Source: Moorella sp. Hama-1 (GTDB lineage: Bacteria > Bacillota > DSM-521 > Neomoorellales > Neomoorellaceae). Taken from it: 64,000 nucleotides of DNA. Both the position numbers and the translations under genes were made by a program. How positions within the stretch are numbered: position 1 is the stretch's first letter; the number at the start of each line of letters is the position of its first letter. Location of the stretch: the NCBI RefSeq assembly GCF_023734095.1, contig NZ_AP024620.1:1484501-1548500 (forward strand), given 5' to 3'. The notes under the pieces are model-generated. The model saw only the letters and a list, made by a program, of their open reading frames with translations. It made no database searches and was not told the DNA's origin. Positions 1 through 9,675 of this stretch are shown here, piece after piece.

Positions 1-893
1 AGGTGGGCCAGGGTATTCAGCCGGTAGCCGCCGGGCGCCAGCAACCAGTACAGGAAAACCACCGCCGGGAAAATCAGGAAGGCCCCCCGGGAGCCTGTCC
101 CCAGGAAGACCATGAGTAAGAGGTAATTGGCAGCAGCGTAACCATAGCGCCACCGGTTCCCGGCCCGGGCCCAGAGGTAAAAGCCGAGGATGCTCCCGGC
201 GCCGACATAACTGGCCAGGGCGTTGGGATATTGCAGGGTGGAGAAAAAACGACCGCCAACAAAACCGTCTTTAATGTAAACCAGATCGGTAGCCGCAAGG
301 AGCGCGGCCAGGGCCGCTCCCACGGCGGCCAGGTACAGGGCATGGATAATGTAGAGGGTACGACGCTGCCCGGCCAGGCGGGAGGTCAGCCAGAAGGTCA
401 GAAAGTAAAGGGCTATCTTGGCGACCTCAGCTGCAGCCAGGCCTCGGCTGGCGGGTTTAATAGCCGCCAGGATATAGATCACTACCAGGGCTGCCGCTGC
501 GAAATCCAGGGGCCGGGTGAGGAAAAAAGCCTCTCGGCGGGAAAGTTTCCAGAGGTAAGTAAGGAAGAAAAGAATAGCTGCCAGCATCAGGGTCCAGTGC
601 TGCTCTACCGGAAAGAACAACCCCCGGAAGAAGGGCGGGTAAAAGAGGAGCAGCAACAGGCCGGCAAAGGCGATGGCCAGCAGGGTTTGACTGCCCCCCT
701 CCGGCCAGAAGGGTTCCCCTGCCGTGGCTTTTCCTTGCTGGCGACGCCAGGGAGCCACCGGGCTGCCGGTTGCCTTTTCCCTGGACGGCTGGCGTTCGCC
801 CCTGCCTTTTTGGCCTTTATTTATCGCTTTTTGCAGGGGGATAACCTTACCCCGGCGATTATCTTTACTTTTTTTGTTGTGTACCTGTGCCAT
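1..893 (-). CDS. O-antigen ligase/polymerase-like membrane protein (3' end outside window)
   Basis: The minus strand is open from an ATG at 893 to the left edge, giving 297 codons without a stop, so the C-terminus lies outside the window. The start is preceded by AGGAAAGGGG. About 55 polar, Lys/Arg-rich residues are followed by a series of hydrophobic segments, the first being TLLAIAFAGLLLLLF. The motif GTGSRGAFLIF near the left edge is typical of Wzy/WaaL O-antigen ligase and polymerase proteins, which join or extend lipid-linked glycans on the outer face of the membrane. Family assignment rests on this motif and on topology. The acceptor cannot be predicted. Confidence 0.72.
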   Translation of the reverse strand, partial: MAQVHNKKSKDNRRGKVIPLQKAINKGQKGRGERQPSREKATGSPVAPWRRQQGKATAGEPFWPEGGSQTLLAIAFAGLLLLLFYPPFFRGLFFPVEQHWTLMLAAILFFLTYLWKLSRREAFFLTRPLDFAAAALVVIYILAAIKPASRGLAAAEVAKIALYFLTFWLTSRLAGQRRTLYIIHALYLAAVGAALAALLAATDLVYIKDGFVGGRFFSTLQYPNALASYVGAGSILGFYLWARAGNRWRYGYAAANYLLLMVFLGTGSRGAFLIFPAVVFLYWLLAPGGYRLNTLAH

Positions 894-1234
894 ACAGCGG
901 CCCCTTTCCTGCAGCTTCTTTCTAAAGCCTCTATTCATTTCATTCGCCGTGGGAGAGCCCTTTTCCTGCCAGAGGTAAGAATCATGGTCTATACTTTAGT
1001 TTGACCTGATGGATGTTTAACTTGCACCTGTCCCGTCCAGGGCCGCCTGCACCAGATTCCTTTGACGCCGTGGGGCTCTGGTGCTATCCTTATATTATCT
1101 TTTCCATACTCCTGGAATGGACTTTTACTGGAAAGTAAAGTACGCCGCCACAGGGTGGGCATCACAGCCCCCGATAGTGGTTCCCCGGTTAGCAAATTTT
1201 GAGCTCATGTTGATATAATTGCGGAGGAAAAATA
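894..1234. other. 341-bp divergent intergenic region
   Basis: The stretch lies between two divergently transcribed genes. I see no convincing ORF in it. An 8-bp inverted repeat, GCACCAGA at 1049-1056 and TCTGGTGC at 1077-1084, could form a hairpin with a 20-nt loop. Promoters for both flanking genes must lie here, but no clear -35/-10 pair is visible. Confidence 0.5.
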
Positions 1235-2317
1235 ATGGCGACTTTAAGCATCCTGGCCCTGCTGGCGGCCCTGATACTGGTAGTAAATGCCGGTTGGCAC
1301 TTCATCCGCCGCGCCGGGAAAAAAGCCCGGCGCCAGCTCCTGTATGCCGTCTTGGCCTTTATCCTTTCGGCAGCAGCAGCTGCCGCGAACCCCGGGGGAA
1401 CCCGGACCCTTTCCCTACTACATAGTTCACAGCCCCCCAACCAGGTATCTGCCCCCGCTCAGGCGCCTGACGCTGCCCCAGCACCATCCGCCCTTCCGGC
1501 CACTCCGGACACTGCTATCTCACCGGAAACTCCCACTACTCCTACCCCGCCTCTAGGTGCGGCCGGTAAATTGCGCGTCCATTTCCTGGATGTGGGTCAG
1601 GGGGATGCTATTCTGGTACAATTGCCCGACGGGCGAAATATATTAATCGATGCCGGCAGCAACGAAGCCGGTCCTACGGTAATTAAGAACCTGAAGGAAT
1701 ATGGGGTGGCGCAACTGGATTATGTTATCGGTACCCACCCCCATGAAGACCATATCGGCGGCATGGATCAGGTCATTGATGCCTTCCCGGTGGGGAAAGT
1801 CTACCTGCCCCGGGTGACCCATAATACGGATTCCTACCGGGATCTACTACTGGCAATAAAAAACAAGGGCCTCCAGGCTACGGAGGCGAAGGCCGGCGTT
1901 ACCCTACCTTTGGGAGAAGGGGTCCAGGCCACCTTTGTCAGCCCGGCGAAAAGCAACTATGAGGACCTGAACGACTATAGCGCCGTTCTCCACCTGACTT
2001 ACGGTAAGACAGCCTTTCTTTTTACCGGCGATGCCGGGACTACTGCCGAACAGCAGATGCTGGCTGGGCATCAACCCTTAAAAGCCGACGTGCTGAAGAT
2101 TGCCCACCACGGCTCTCGTTCAGCCACAGGTACCGCCTTCCTGAAAGCCGTGGCTCCCACGTATGCTGTGATCTCCGTCGGCAGAGGTAATGACTATGGC
2201 CATCCCCACGCCCAAACCCTGCAGCGCTTGCAAAAAGCCGGGGCGAAGATCTACCGTACCGACCAGGATGGAACCATTACGGCTATTTCTGACGGAGAGA
2301 AGGTTACCATGCCGTGA
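1235..2317 (+). CDS. ComEC-like MBL-fold hydrolase with N-terminal membrane anchor
   Basis: A 360-residue protein starting at an ATG 6 nt after GGAGG. Residues 1-17 and 35-50 are hydrophobic and probably anchor it. Residues 65-108 are a Pro/Ala/Thr linker. The rest is a metallo-beta-lactamase domain with HFLDVGQGDA near 116, the metal-binding HPHEDH at 168-173 and a later AHHGS motif. These features match the C-terminal hydrolase domain of the competence protein ComEC and its free-standing relatives. The ComEC channel domain is absent, so it is probably an extracytoplasmic hydrolase, perhaps a nuclease or phosphodiesterase, not a DNA-uptake pore. The next gene encodes DUF3006, a frequent neighbour of this family. 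Confidence 0.85.
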   Translation: MATLSILALLAALILVVNAGWHFIRRAGKKARRQLLYAVLAFILSAAAAAANPGGTRTLSLLHSSQPPNQVSAPAQAPDAAPAPSALPATPDTAISPETPTTPTPPLGAAGKLRVHFLDVGQGDAILVQLPDGRNILIDAGSNEAGPTVIKNLKEYGVAQLDYVIGTHPHEDHIGGMDQVIDAFPVGKVYLPRVTHNTDSYRDLLLAIKNKGLQATEAKAGVTLPLGEGVQATFVSPAKSNYEDLNDYSAVLHLTYGKTAFLFTGDAGTTAEQQMLAGHQPLKADVLKIAHHGSRSATGTAFLKAVAPTYAVISVGRGNDYGHPHAQTLQRLQKAGAKIYRTDQDGTITAISDGEKVTMP

Positions 2318-2453
2318 TATTACTATTACATGCATGATCATGGCGCCCGGTGCCCTGTCTCTGGGGATGAACCCCCAGGGTGACGGAAAAGTGATGCGGA
2401 CTGGTGTTTTACCCCCCGCTGTGTTCCCGGACCGGCAGCCTGAGATGGAAAAA

Positions 2454-2478
2454 TGGGATAATCAGAGTGATTATCCCA
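2454..2478. promoter_or_regulatory. Perfect 11-bp hairpin in the MBL-DUF3006 spacer
   Basis: TGGGATAATCA, a GAG loop and TGATTATCCCA form a perfect 11-bp stem about 45 nt before the DUF3006 start. No T-run follows, so it is not an ordinary intrinsic terminator. It could be an mRNA-processing or attenuation element, or a protein-binding palindrome. Confidence 0.55.
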
Positions 2479-2521
2479 TCGTGATAATTAATGAAGGATT
2501 GACGAAAGGAGTAATACTACA

Positions 2522-2737
2522 ATGCCCCGCCAGGAACTACTGGTTATTGATCGTTTCGAAGAAGATATGGCCGTCATTGAATACGGCCGCCAAACCTTTA
2601 CCCTGCCCCGCTCCCTCCTACCCCGGGCCGCCAGGGAGGGTGACGTTATAAAGCTGGCTGTCGTCCTGGACCCGGAAGCCACCGCCCGGCGCAAAAAAGA
2701 AGTCCGCTCCCTGGCGGACGAGGTGTTTGCGAAGTAA
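2522..2737 (+). CDS. DUF3006 domain protein
   Basis: A 71-residue protein starting at an ATG after GAAAGGAG. It consists almost wholly of a DUF3006 domain: an N-terminal VIDRFEEDMAVIEY strand pair, a central RSLLP segment and a charged C-terminal helix rich in Lys and Arg. The function of the domain is unknown. Its genes commonly sit beside ComEC-like MBL proteins, as here, which suggests a functional partnership. The two genes are separated by about 200 bp holding a perfect hairpin, so their coupling may be conditional. Confidence 0.8.
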   Translation: MPRQELLVIDRFEEDMAVIEYGRQTFTLPRSLLPRAAREGDVIKLAVVLDPEATARRKKEVRSLADEVFAK

Positions 2738-2741
2738 TAAA

Positions 2742-2778
2742 AATGGCGCCGGGATTATCTCCGGGCGCCATTTGCGTT
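2742..2778. terminator. Convergent intrinsic terminator
   Basis: AATGGCGCC and GGCGCCATT form a long GC-rich stem between the DUF3006 gene and the convergent MBL gene. A-rich and T-rich flanks on either side would let it work in both directions. It marks the 3' end of the catabolic operon on the minus strand. Confidence 0.75.
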
Positions 2779-3538
2779 ATTTTTTAATTGCCGGGAAGTG
2801 TTCCCGCTGGAATTTCTGAACCCCTGGATCATGGCCGGCCAGGATAAAATCGGCGTACTGGCGGATCTTAGCAAAGCTTTCGAAGTTGGCGCCAACGTCA
2901 GTCACTATACCCACCGGCCGGTCTTCATTAATATTTTCTACCAGGTTAACGACATCGCCGGAAACGCAGACCACACCCTCGGCTGTTTTTACCAGCACTG
3001 ACTGGTGGCCGGGCGTATGCCCGGGAGTCGGAATTAGTTTTACTCCCGGTACTACATCCGCGTAGCCGTTGACAAAGCGCCAGGCAAAGAAATCCACGCC
3101 CCGCTGATCGTAAAGGAAGCGGGTGTCATTATAGATCCATTCCTGGCTTTTCAATGGATGGAAGGCATACTCCCATTCCCGTTGTTGGATATAAAAAACG
3201 GCATTTTTAAAGATACGGTTATTTCCAACATGATCATAGTGTAAATGGGTGTTGATAACGATATCTACTTCTTCCGGGTCCCATCCGGTGGCCTTTTTTA
3301 AGGCAGCAACCATTGTTTCATCTTCCTGCTGCTGGCAGGGATCTACGTGCTCATTTACCCAGTCGCGATCATGGATGCCGGTGTCGACCACGATTTTCGC
3401 CTCTGCGCCGACAATGGCCGCCGCCCAGATGGGTATGGTGATCATTTTGCCGAAGTCCTTGGCATAGGTCAGGGTTGATTTGTCGACATAGAGTTCGCCC
3501 ATCTTCAGGGCGACAACTTGTAAAGGCTTGATACTCAT
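2777..3538 (-). CDS. MBL-fold hydrolase, lactonase-like (last gene of the catabolic operon)
   Basis: A 253-residue protein. The zinc-binding HLHYDHVGNN lies near 98, followed by GHTPGHQS, a Cys-Val-Ser-Gly-Asp stretch and a C-terminal AGHDP. These are the ligands of the metallo-beta-lactamase fold as used in AttM/AiiA-type lactonases and related hydrolases. It is clearly paralogous to the MBL protein at 10435-11160, which shares KIVVDTG, HLHYDH, GNN and SVLVKT. Its DNA is richer in GC than most of the operon. It starts 22 bp after the thiolase stop. A lactone or thioester hydrolase role in the pathway is inference. Confidence 0.82.
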   Translation of the reverse strand: MSIKPLQVVALKMGELYVDKSTLTYAKDFGKMITIPIWAAAIVGAEAKIVVDTGIHDRDWVNEHVDPCQQQEDETMVAALKKATGWDPEEVDIVINTHLHYDHVGNNRIFKNAVFYIQQREWEYAFHPLKSQEWIYNDTRFLYDQRGVDFFAWRFVNGYADVVPGVKLIPTPGHTPGHQSVLVKTAEGVVCVSGDVVNLVENINEDRPVGIVTDVGANFESFAKIRQYADFILAGHDPGVQKFQREHFPAIKK

Positions 3539-3560
3539 ATTGATACCCCCATTTAAAACT

Positions 3561-4745
3561 TTACATTAACTCATAAAGAACTGCTAATCCCTGTCCACCG
3601 CCAATACATAATGTCTCTAACCCGTAACGTACTCCTTTACGGACCATATCGTTCATCAATTTTACGGTTAAGATAGCCCCTGTAGCTCCGATGGGATGGC
3701 CAAAGGCAATAGCACCACCGTTAACATTTACTTTACTGATATCTAATTCTAGCTCCCGAATGCAGGCAATTGCTTGGGATGCGAAAGCTTCATTCAATTC
3801 AATAAGACCAATATCATCTAGTTTGATCCCTGTTCTTTTTAGGAGCTTCCGCACTGCCGGAATTGGGCCGATGCCCATAATCTCTGGCGGAACGCCTGCC
3901 ACGGCAGCCGAGACCAACCTAACAATAGGTTTTAAACCTAATTCTTTGGCTTTCTCTTCTGTCATCATGACAACGGCGGCTGCACCATCATTAATGCCAG
4001 AGGCATTACCAGCTGTAACAGTTCCATCTTTTTTAAAGGCTGGTCGTAATTTGGCAAGCTTTTCCAAAGTTGTATCTGGCCTGGGGTGCTCGTCAGTATC
4101 AAATACCCTTTCTTCGTTTTTGCCGCACTTGACTTTTATAGGTATGACCTCATCATTAAAAATACCAGACTTTAAGGCTAACGCAGCTTTTCTCTGACTC
4201 TCAAATGCAAAAGCATCCTGTTCTTCCCTGGTGATACCATGTTTTTCTGCTACATTCTCAGCGGTGATGCCCATATGGTTTCGGGTGAAGGGATCGGAAA
4301 GGGCTGTTATGAGTCCATCTTCTAATTCGCCATGACCCATTACATAGCCAAAACGTGACTTACGTAGATAAAAAGGCAAATTAGTCATGGATTCAGCTCC
4401 ACCGGCAACTACGATATCGGCAAAGCCCATAGCAATCTCCATGGCACCAAGCACAATTGCCTGCACTCCAGAGCTACAAAGCCGATTTATTGTCATTGCC
4501 GGAGACTCTACTGGTAAACCAGCCTTAATGGCCGCTACTCGGGCTAAAAAGGCATCTTCTGCTACTTGACCAACACATCCCATCACTACCTCATCAACTT
4601 GAGCAGGATCTATATTTGCTCTTTTAACCGCTTCTTTAATAACAATAGCACCTAATTCAGCAGCTTTAAAATCCTTCAAGGAGCCGTTAAATCTACCAAC
4701 TGCAGTTCTGGCGCCAGAGACAATAACAACACTTTTGAGATCCAT
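3561..4745 (-). CDS. Acetyl-CoA C-acyltransferase (thiolase)
   Basis: A 394-residue thiolase with an ATG after AAGGAGG. The nucleophilic Cys90 sits in NRLCSSG, the catalytic His in [14 protein letters not shown] and the second Cys in CIGGGQG. These are the three signatures of biosynthetic or degradative thiolases, which split 3-ketoacyl-CoA with CoA or run the reverse condensation. It follows the ABC permease genes and is the second thiolase of the operon; the other is at 14942-16123. Two thiolases suggest two successive cleavages of a longer or branched 3-ketoacyl chain, but that is inference. Confidence 0.93.
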   Translation of the reverse strand: MDLKSVVIVSGARTAVGRFNGSLKDFKAAELGAIVIKEAVKRANIDPAQVDEVVMGCVGQVAEDAFLARVAAIKAGLPVESPAMTINRLCSSGVQAIVLGAMEIAMGFADIVVAGGAESMTNLPFYLRKSRFGYVMGHGELEDGLITALSDPFTRNHMGITAENVAEKHGITREEQDAFAFESQRKAALALKSGIFNDEVIPIKVKCGKNEERVFDTDEHPRPDTTLEKLAKLRPAFKKDGTVTAGNASGINDGAAAVVMMTEEKAKELGLKPIVRLVSAAVAGVPPEIMGIGPIPAVRKLLKRTGIKLDDIGLIELNEAFASQAIACIRELELDISKVNVNGGAIAFGHPIGATGAILTVKLMNDMVRKGVRYGLETLCIGGGQGLAVLYELM

Positions 4746-4792
4746 ATTAAATTCCTCCTTATTAATTTGGCATCTAGTATCACAGATATTTT

Positions 4793-5803
4793 TTACTGGC
4801 GGATACTAGGTTGCCTAGAATAGGCAAGTAAGATTAGTAATAGTACTATCCCGGTAATAACTTGTCTAACTCCTGGTCCCATTCCAATAGAGATTAAGAC
4901 ATTGGTCAATATCACAATTACGATTGCTCCTAAAACGGTACCAATATATGTTCCTTTACCACCAGATAGTTGTGTACCGCCAATTACCACAGCTGCAACC
5001 GATAACATGGTATAATTATCACCCATTTGCAATTGGGCCGTGCCAATAAAAGATAGAAGTAACAAGCCACTTATCATCCCCAATATACCCGAAAGTATAT
5101 AAGTGATGAAAATAATTGTACCAACCTTAATACCGCATAACCGTGCGGCATTACGATTGTTTCCTGTTAAAAACAGAGATTTGCCGTATTTGGTCCTCGC
5201 TAAAACCAATTCAATTATTATTAATACTATAATAGTAAGGATGAAAAGCCATCTTACTGGGCCTACAACTTTACCTCCCCCCAGGGTTAGAAGAAGAGAG
5301 GGGACGGAGCCTTGGGGCCGACCCTGGGTAATGGCAAGGCTAAATCCTCCGGCCACAGTCCCCATTGCTAATGTCATGACCAAGGGCGGTATCCCTACCC
5401 ACCATATGCCTATGCTATTAATGAGGCCAATGATGGCACCCATGATTATTAAGACTAGGATAGCGACGGGGATGTTGGCATTTAAGCCGTTTAGAATTCC
5501 GCATCCAATTAAGGCCCCAAGAGACATAACCTGGCCAATAGAGAGGTCAATGCCTTCCCCCCCCGAGATAATTACCAATGTTTGACCTGCGGCGGCGATG
5601 GCCAGGATACTTGCTATAGCTAAAATATTACCGACGTTATTAGCGTCAGCAAAACCAGGATTTAAGATTTGTCCTATGAGTAAGAGTATGATACTAATTA
5701 TAACTGGAGGTAAAAACAGCTTATACTCTTCATTAAAGCGAAAGGTATTTTGCTTTACTGCTGCCCCGACTAGAGTCTTGTTTTCAGTATCCAATAATAA
5801 CAC
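4793..5803 (-). CDS. Sugar-type ABC transporter permease (RbsC-like)
   Basis: A 336-residue membrane protein of the BPD_transp_2 family used by ribose, galactose and autoinducer-2 importers. It has eight or more hydrophobic segments, the signature [11 protein letters not shown] near 80, and [15 protein letters not shown] in the C-terminal half. It is the second of two different permease genes and lies 17 bp after the first, so the channel is probably a heterodimer. The ATPase and binding protein are upstream in the same operon. Confidence 0.9.
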   Translation of the reverse strand: MLLLDTENKTLVGAAVKQNTFRFNEEYKLFLPPVIISIILLLIGQILNPGFADANNVGNILAIASILAIAAAGQTLVIISGGEGIDLSIGQVMSLGALIGCGILNGLNANIPVAILVLIIMGAIIGLINSIGIWWVGIPPLVMTLAMGTVAGGFSLAITQGRPQGSVPSLLLTLGGGKVVGPVRWLFILTIIVLIIIELVLARTKYGKSLFLTGNNRNAARLCGIKVGTIIFITYILSGILGMISGLLLLSFIGTAQLQMGDNYTMLSVAAVVIGGTQLSGGKGTYIGTVLGAIVIVILTNVLISIGMGPGVRQVITGIVLLLILLAYSRQPSIRQ

Positions 5804-5820
5804 CCCTTATGAACCAGTTT

Positions 5821-6774
5821 TCAGGCCGATTTTGATTGTCTTTTACGCCCGATTATAACGGCGACAAAGATACCAAGAACTACAATTAATCCCGAGACAA
5901 ATTGCTGGTAATAGGTTGGTATTCCCATGCCAAGGACTGTTGTCAACACTAATCCTAAAAACAGGGTGCCAAAGATTGCGCCCGAAATACTACCAATACC
6001 ACCCATTAGGGAAATCCCGCCAATAACACAAGCCGCTACGGCATTCAAGGTCATTGGTAATCCTACTCTAGCATCCCCGGCACCAATATTACCTGTTAAA
6101 GCAATGGCAGCTATGCTGGCTGCTAATCCGGCAAAAAGATAGGTGGCAAACTGTACTTTTACTACAGAGATGCCGGAGAAATAAGCCTTCCTGATATCAT
6201 TACCAATAGCATACAAATAGGTACCAGATGGAGACAAATCCCAGATTAACCATATCAGGTATATCACTAAAATGAAGAAGATACTATTGGGGATGATACT
6301 CCATGAGCTAGAAAGATAAAAATCAACAAGGCTTTCTGGTGCCGAACCACCAGGTATCGGTAAGATCGTTAGTGCAATCCCTCCAGCAATATAGGAGGTA
6401 GCAAAGGTAACTAGTAACGGACTTATTCTTAAAATAGAGATTAAAAAACCATTTAAAGCACCTATAACTAACCCGCTTAAGATAACTATAGTTAGAATGG
6501 AGATTATAGGAAAATTTTTCAAAGATAAGGTTGCTAAAATAACATTAGCCATTGATAGAGTAGCACCGATAGAGATATCAATACCGCCACCTAGTAAAAC
6601 AACAGCTTCACCAATTGCTAAAATTATTAGTGGTGTAATTGACTGTAAAAACCCGGCAAAAGAGGAAAGCGTTAAAAAGCCTTCAGTAATAAACCCATTT
6701 AGTATGAAGAAGACAATAAATAATATTAAGGACGGTAAAGAACTCCATCGGAGTACTTTTTTAATAAGCGACAT
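5821..6774 (-). CDS. Sugar-type ABC transporter permease (RbsC-like)
   Basis: A 317-residue BPD_transp_2 permease with GGGIDISIGATLS near 62 and CVIGGISLMGGIGS in the C-terminal half. About nine hydrophobic segments are visible and the C-terminus is basic (GRKRQSK). It starts 4 bp after the ATPase stop, which implies translational coupling. It is only moderately similar to the other permease of this operon and pairs with it. Confidence 0.9.
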   Translation of the reverse strand: MSLIKKVLRWSSLPSLILFIVFFILNGFITEGFLTLSSFAGFLQSITPLIILAIGEAVVLLGGGIDISIGATLSMANVILATLSLKNFPIISILTIVILSGLVIGALNGFLISILRISPLLVTFATSYIAGGIALTILPIPGGSAPESLVDFYLSSSWSIIPNSIFFILVIYLIWLIWDLSPSGTYLYAIGNDIRKAYFSGISVVKVQFATYLFAGLAASIAAIALTGNIGAGDARVGLPMTLNAVAACVIGGISLMGGIGSISGAIFGTLFLGLVLTTVLGMGIPTYYQQFVSGLIVVLGIFVAVIIGRKRQSKSA

Positions 6775-6778
6775 GCAG

Positions 6779-8266
6779 TTAGGCTCCTTTCATTAATGAG
6801 GAAGAAATGATATTTTGTACAGTTATATCAGAACCGGTAAGGGTCTTTACAATTGAACCTTCATACATAATGATGATGCGGCAATTAGGTATGATTTTAC
6901 TTATATCAACTAATTCCTCATCATCACTAGAATTCATTATAACCACAGACCCCGATTCTACTAGTTTTTTAAGGATGTGATGGACTTCATGACGGGCATG
7001 GACATCTACCCCTTTATTTGGGTCGTCGGCTAGTAATATCTTTGGTTTGCTACTAATCCATCTTCCAAATACAACCTTTTGCTGGTTCCCGCCACTAAGG
7101 CTTTTGATAGGTTGGTTTATGCTATGAAGTTTAATACTTTGGTTTTTAATAATTTCAGCATAATTAGCAGGACCACCGTTTAGGACTATATTGCATACTG
7201 CATCGAGATTTTCGCGAATTGATCTTTCGGAAAAAGTACCTTCATTTTCCCGATCCCCTGACAAAAAGCCAATGCTTAGTTTTACTGCTTCAGACGGAGA
7301 TTTTATAGATACTTCTTTACCCTCTATTTCAAGCTGGACGTGGCCATTAAGACCAAAAATGCTGCGGATAAATTCACGTTGGCCCTGGCCTTGTAAACCA
7401 GAGACTCCAATAAATTCACCTGCCCGAGCTTCAAAATCGATGGCGCTTCCGAAAGAAGGAAGATGGAAATTCTTAAGAGCAAGGACAGTTTTAGCTTTAT
7501 TAAATTTATCAATCCCTGAGGCTTCAACTTGAGGATTATAATTAAATTCTTTATCACTCATTTTTAGTAATAACTCGTCTTTTTTTATCTCCTTGAGGTT
7601 GTAAGTTCCTACAGTTACCCCGTTTTTCATGACAGTAACAGTTTCACATACTGAATAGATTTCTGATATACGATGCGAGATAAAAATTATGGATGCGCCT
7701 ACTTGGCTTAATTCGAGTAAGATATCCTTTACAAGGGCAAAATCTTGACTGAAAAGGGCCGAGGTTACTTCATCAACAATTAATATTTTAGGCTGCTGGA
7801 TTAAAGCCTTCGCAAATTCAATTAAATATTGTTGATTGGCAGGGAGATCGCCAATCCTTTTTTCCTTGATATCTAAAAGACTTACTTTATTTAATATATC
7901 ATAGGCCTTCGCCTTAATTTCCTTATGATCTTCAAATATCTTGTAACGAGTCGGCAACATGCTCAGCATCAAATTTTTTTCGATAGATAGGTTAGAAGCC
8001 AAGCTTAATTCCTGAGAAGTAACCACAATACCCAGTTTTTTGGAGTAAGAAGGTGAGCTAATTTCAATAGTTTTGCTGTCTAATTTTATCTCGCCATGAT
8101 CTTTTTTAACAATTCCAGCTAAAATCTTCGCCAACGTACTTTTACCAGAACCATTACCACCCAAAAGCGCCCTAATTTCCCCCGGCTTTATGCAAATAGT
8201 AGCATCTTCTAAAGCCTTTACAGCACCAAAGGACTTTTTTATATTATTACACTCTAAAATCGGCAT
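6779..8266 (-). CDS. Sugar-type ABC transporter ATPase, duplicated domain (RbsA-like)
   Basis: A 495-residue ATPase with two nucleotide-binding halves, as in RbsA/MglA. The first half has a normal Walker A, GGNGSGKST, near 36, and a Walker B-like ILIVDEVTSAL. The second half has a degenerate Walker A region (GLQGQGQREF) but a good signature, LSGGNQQKVVFGRW, and LLADDPNKGVD. This asymmetry is normal for the family. It energises the two permeases that follow it. A perfect 15-bp hairpin separates it from the upstream binding-protein gene. Confidence 0.93.
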   Translation of the reverse strand: MPILECNNIKKSFGAVKALEDATICIKPGEIRALLGGNGSGKSTLAKILAGIVKKDHGEIKLDSKTIEISSPSYSKKLGIVVTSQELSLASNLSIEKNLMLSMLPTRYKIFEDHKEIKAKAYDILNKVSLLDIKEKRIGDLPANQQYLIEFAKALIQQPKILIVDEVTSALFSQDFALVKDILLELSQVGASIIFISHRISEIYSVCETVTVMKNGVTVGTYNLKEIKKDELLLKMSDKEFNYNPQVEASGIDKFNKAKTVLALKNFHLPSFGSAIDFEARAGEFIGVSGLQGQGQREFIRSIFGLNGHVQLEIEGKEVSIKSPSEAVKLSIGFLSGDRENEGTFSERSIRENLDAVCNIVLNGGPANYAEIIKNQSIKLHSINQPIKSLSGGNQQKVVFGRWISSKPKILLADDPNKGVDVHARHEVHHILKKLVESGSVVIMNSSDDEELVDISKIIPNCRIIIMYEGSIVKTLTGSDITVQNIISSSLMKGA

Positions 8267-8297
8267 ACATATTTCCCACCTTTTATCCTAACTAGGT

Positions 8298-8330
8298 GAC
8301 TTGTGCTGGTGAAAATCACCAGCACAAGTC
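8298..8330. promoter_or_regulatory. Perfect 15-bp intercistronic hairpin
   Basis: GACTTGTGCTGGTGA at 8298-8312 and its exact complement at 8316-8330 are separated by AAA. In the direction of the operon (minus strand) no T-run follows. It therefore looks like a 3'-stabilising or partial-termination hairpin and not a full terminator. Its position just after the binding-protein gene would give more binding protein than ATPase and permease, as in other binding-protein operons. Confidence 0.7.
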
Positions 8331-8339
8331 TTTTTAATA

Positions 8340-9518
8340 TTACTGTTTAGGCTGGAAAAAGGTCATAACCTGTTCTTCTGTTAACACACTATCAAGATCA
8401 GCAGTATCGGGTTGGCCTTCACCCAATTTTAACGCTTCTTCCAAACTAATAGCCTTAGTAAGTTTCGAAGTGCCTTGCATCCAAGGAGCATCTGGTTGGG
8501 CCTCTTTGGTTACAACATAAGCTGGTGGTACTGTAATAGTATTTTTTAAGTTCGGATCTAGTGGATTAGGTTCAAGGACATCGTCTTTAAATTTATAGCC
8601 TTGGAGTAATTTAACAGTTACTTCTACAGCATCGGCACCAATACCAGGATTATAAGTTACACCTATTGACTGTAGTTCAGGATGTTGAGCCCATTTTCTT
8701 AAGAAGCCAAAGGTATAATCACCGGTAAAAGGTGGCATTTTCTTGCCTGCAATTTCATAAGCACGCATTGTACCCTCAGCCATAACATCTTGCTCTAAAA
8801 CACCATCAATCTGAGGATAGGTCGATAGAAAGTTAGTCATAATCTCTTGTGATTTTGTCTCATTCCATCCTCCTGGTGCAGTACCTAGTATTTCAATACC
8901 AGGATAGTTCTTCAGAATCTTTTGGGCTTCATCAGTTCTAATTTTATCGCAGGAGTTACCAGCTAACCCTGAGATGTATACAATTTTACCTTTTCCTTTT
9001 AAAGTCTCGGCCAGCCATTTAACTTGAATTCCAAAGAAACTTCTGTGGTCACCTACAACTGAATAGGTTCCTTCGTATGCAGCAGGATCATCCACATTGA
9101 CAATTAAAATCCCTTTTTGTTTTGCTCTTTTTACAATCGGAGCCAAGGCTTCAGGAGAAACAGGGTTGATAATTAAGGCATCTACCCCTTTATCAATTAG
9201 ACTATTTAATTGTTGAATCTGTTGGGTAACATCATCATTGACATTCTGAACAATAAATTCAGAGACGATCCCTTGTTTCTTATATTTGTCAGCAACTTTT
9301 TGGGCTTGGTCAATAAACTGAGCGCGCCAGGTATTACCAAAATAACCATTTGCAAATCCGATAACAAACCCTTTATCCTTTTTTGGCTGGAAACCTTCTT
9401 GTTGATTTTGATTGTTGTTGCCCGCTTCTTTTTTACCAGAACCACATCCGACAACTATCGAACTTAACAAAGCGATCATCAGAAAGAACACTACCAGAGC
9501 AATCCTTTTTTGTTTCAT
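8340..9518 (-). CDS. Sugar-type ABC transporter substrate-binding lipoprotein
   Basis: A 392-residue periplasmic-binding-protein-4 type lipoprotein. The lipobox IVVGC puts the lipidated cysteine at residue 25, followed by an Asn/Gln-rich linker and the binding domain (KGFVIGFANGYFGNTWRAQF). Two ATGs lie close together: the one at 9524 directly abuts GGAGG, while the one at 9518 has a 7-nt spacer, so I choose 9518. The protein should capture the operon's substrate outside the membrane. The ligand cannot be read from sequence. Homologues of this family bind sugars, polyols and related ring compounds. Confidence 0.9.
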   Translation of the reverse strand: MKQKRIALVVFFLMIALLSSIVVGCGSGKKEAGNNNQNQQEGFQPKKDKGFVIGFANGYFGNTWRAQFIDQAQKVADKYKKQGIVSEFIVQNVNDDVTQQIQQLNSLIDKGVDALIINPVSPEALAPIVKRAKQKGILIVNVDDPAAYEGTYSVVGDHRSFFGIQVKWLAETLKGKGKIVYISGLAGNSCDKIRTDEAQKILKNYPGIEILGTAPGGWNETKSQEIMTNFLSTYPQIDGVLEQDVMAEGTMRAYEIAGKKMPPFTGDYTFGFLRKWAQHPELQSIGVTYNPGIGADAVEVTVKLLQGYKFKDDVLEPNPLDPNLKNTITVPPAYVVTKEAQPDAPWMQGTSKLTKAISLEEALKLGEGQPDTADLDSVLTEEQVMTFFQPKQ

Positions 9519-9611
9519 AAGCATCCTCCTTTAGTTTTTTGAATTCATTTTTCTATAAAAGTATATTTTCGATAGGACTCCCCTCCTTGAGATTAAATTA
9601 AATTTCAACTA

Positions 9612-9633
9612 ATAAGCAGAAAGACCTGCTTAT
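9612..9633 (-). terminator. Possible weak terminator or attenuator before the ABC genes
   Basis: ATAAGCAG and CTGCTTAT form a perfect 8-bp stem with a 6-nt loop, between the cyclase gene and the binding-protein gene. The downstream minus-strand sequence is AT-rich but lacks a clean T-run. It may set the ratio of enzyme to transporter genes. Confidence 0.4.
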
Positions 9634-9675
9634 GTTGACTAAAAATTAATCGGGATAAACTATATTTGCGATTAT

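Noticed and set aside
231-1004. A 257-residue plus-strand open frame
   Set aside because: It is the complement of the membrane-protein gene at 1-893, which has a ribosome binding site, a hydrophobic pattern and a family motif; the plus-strand frame has none.
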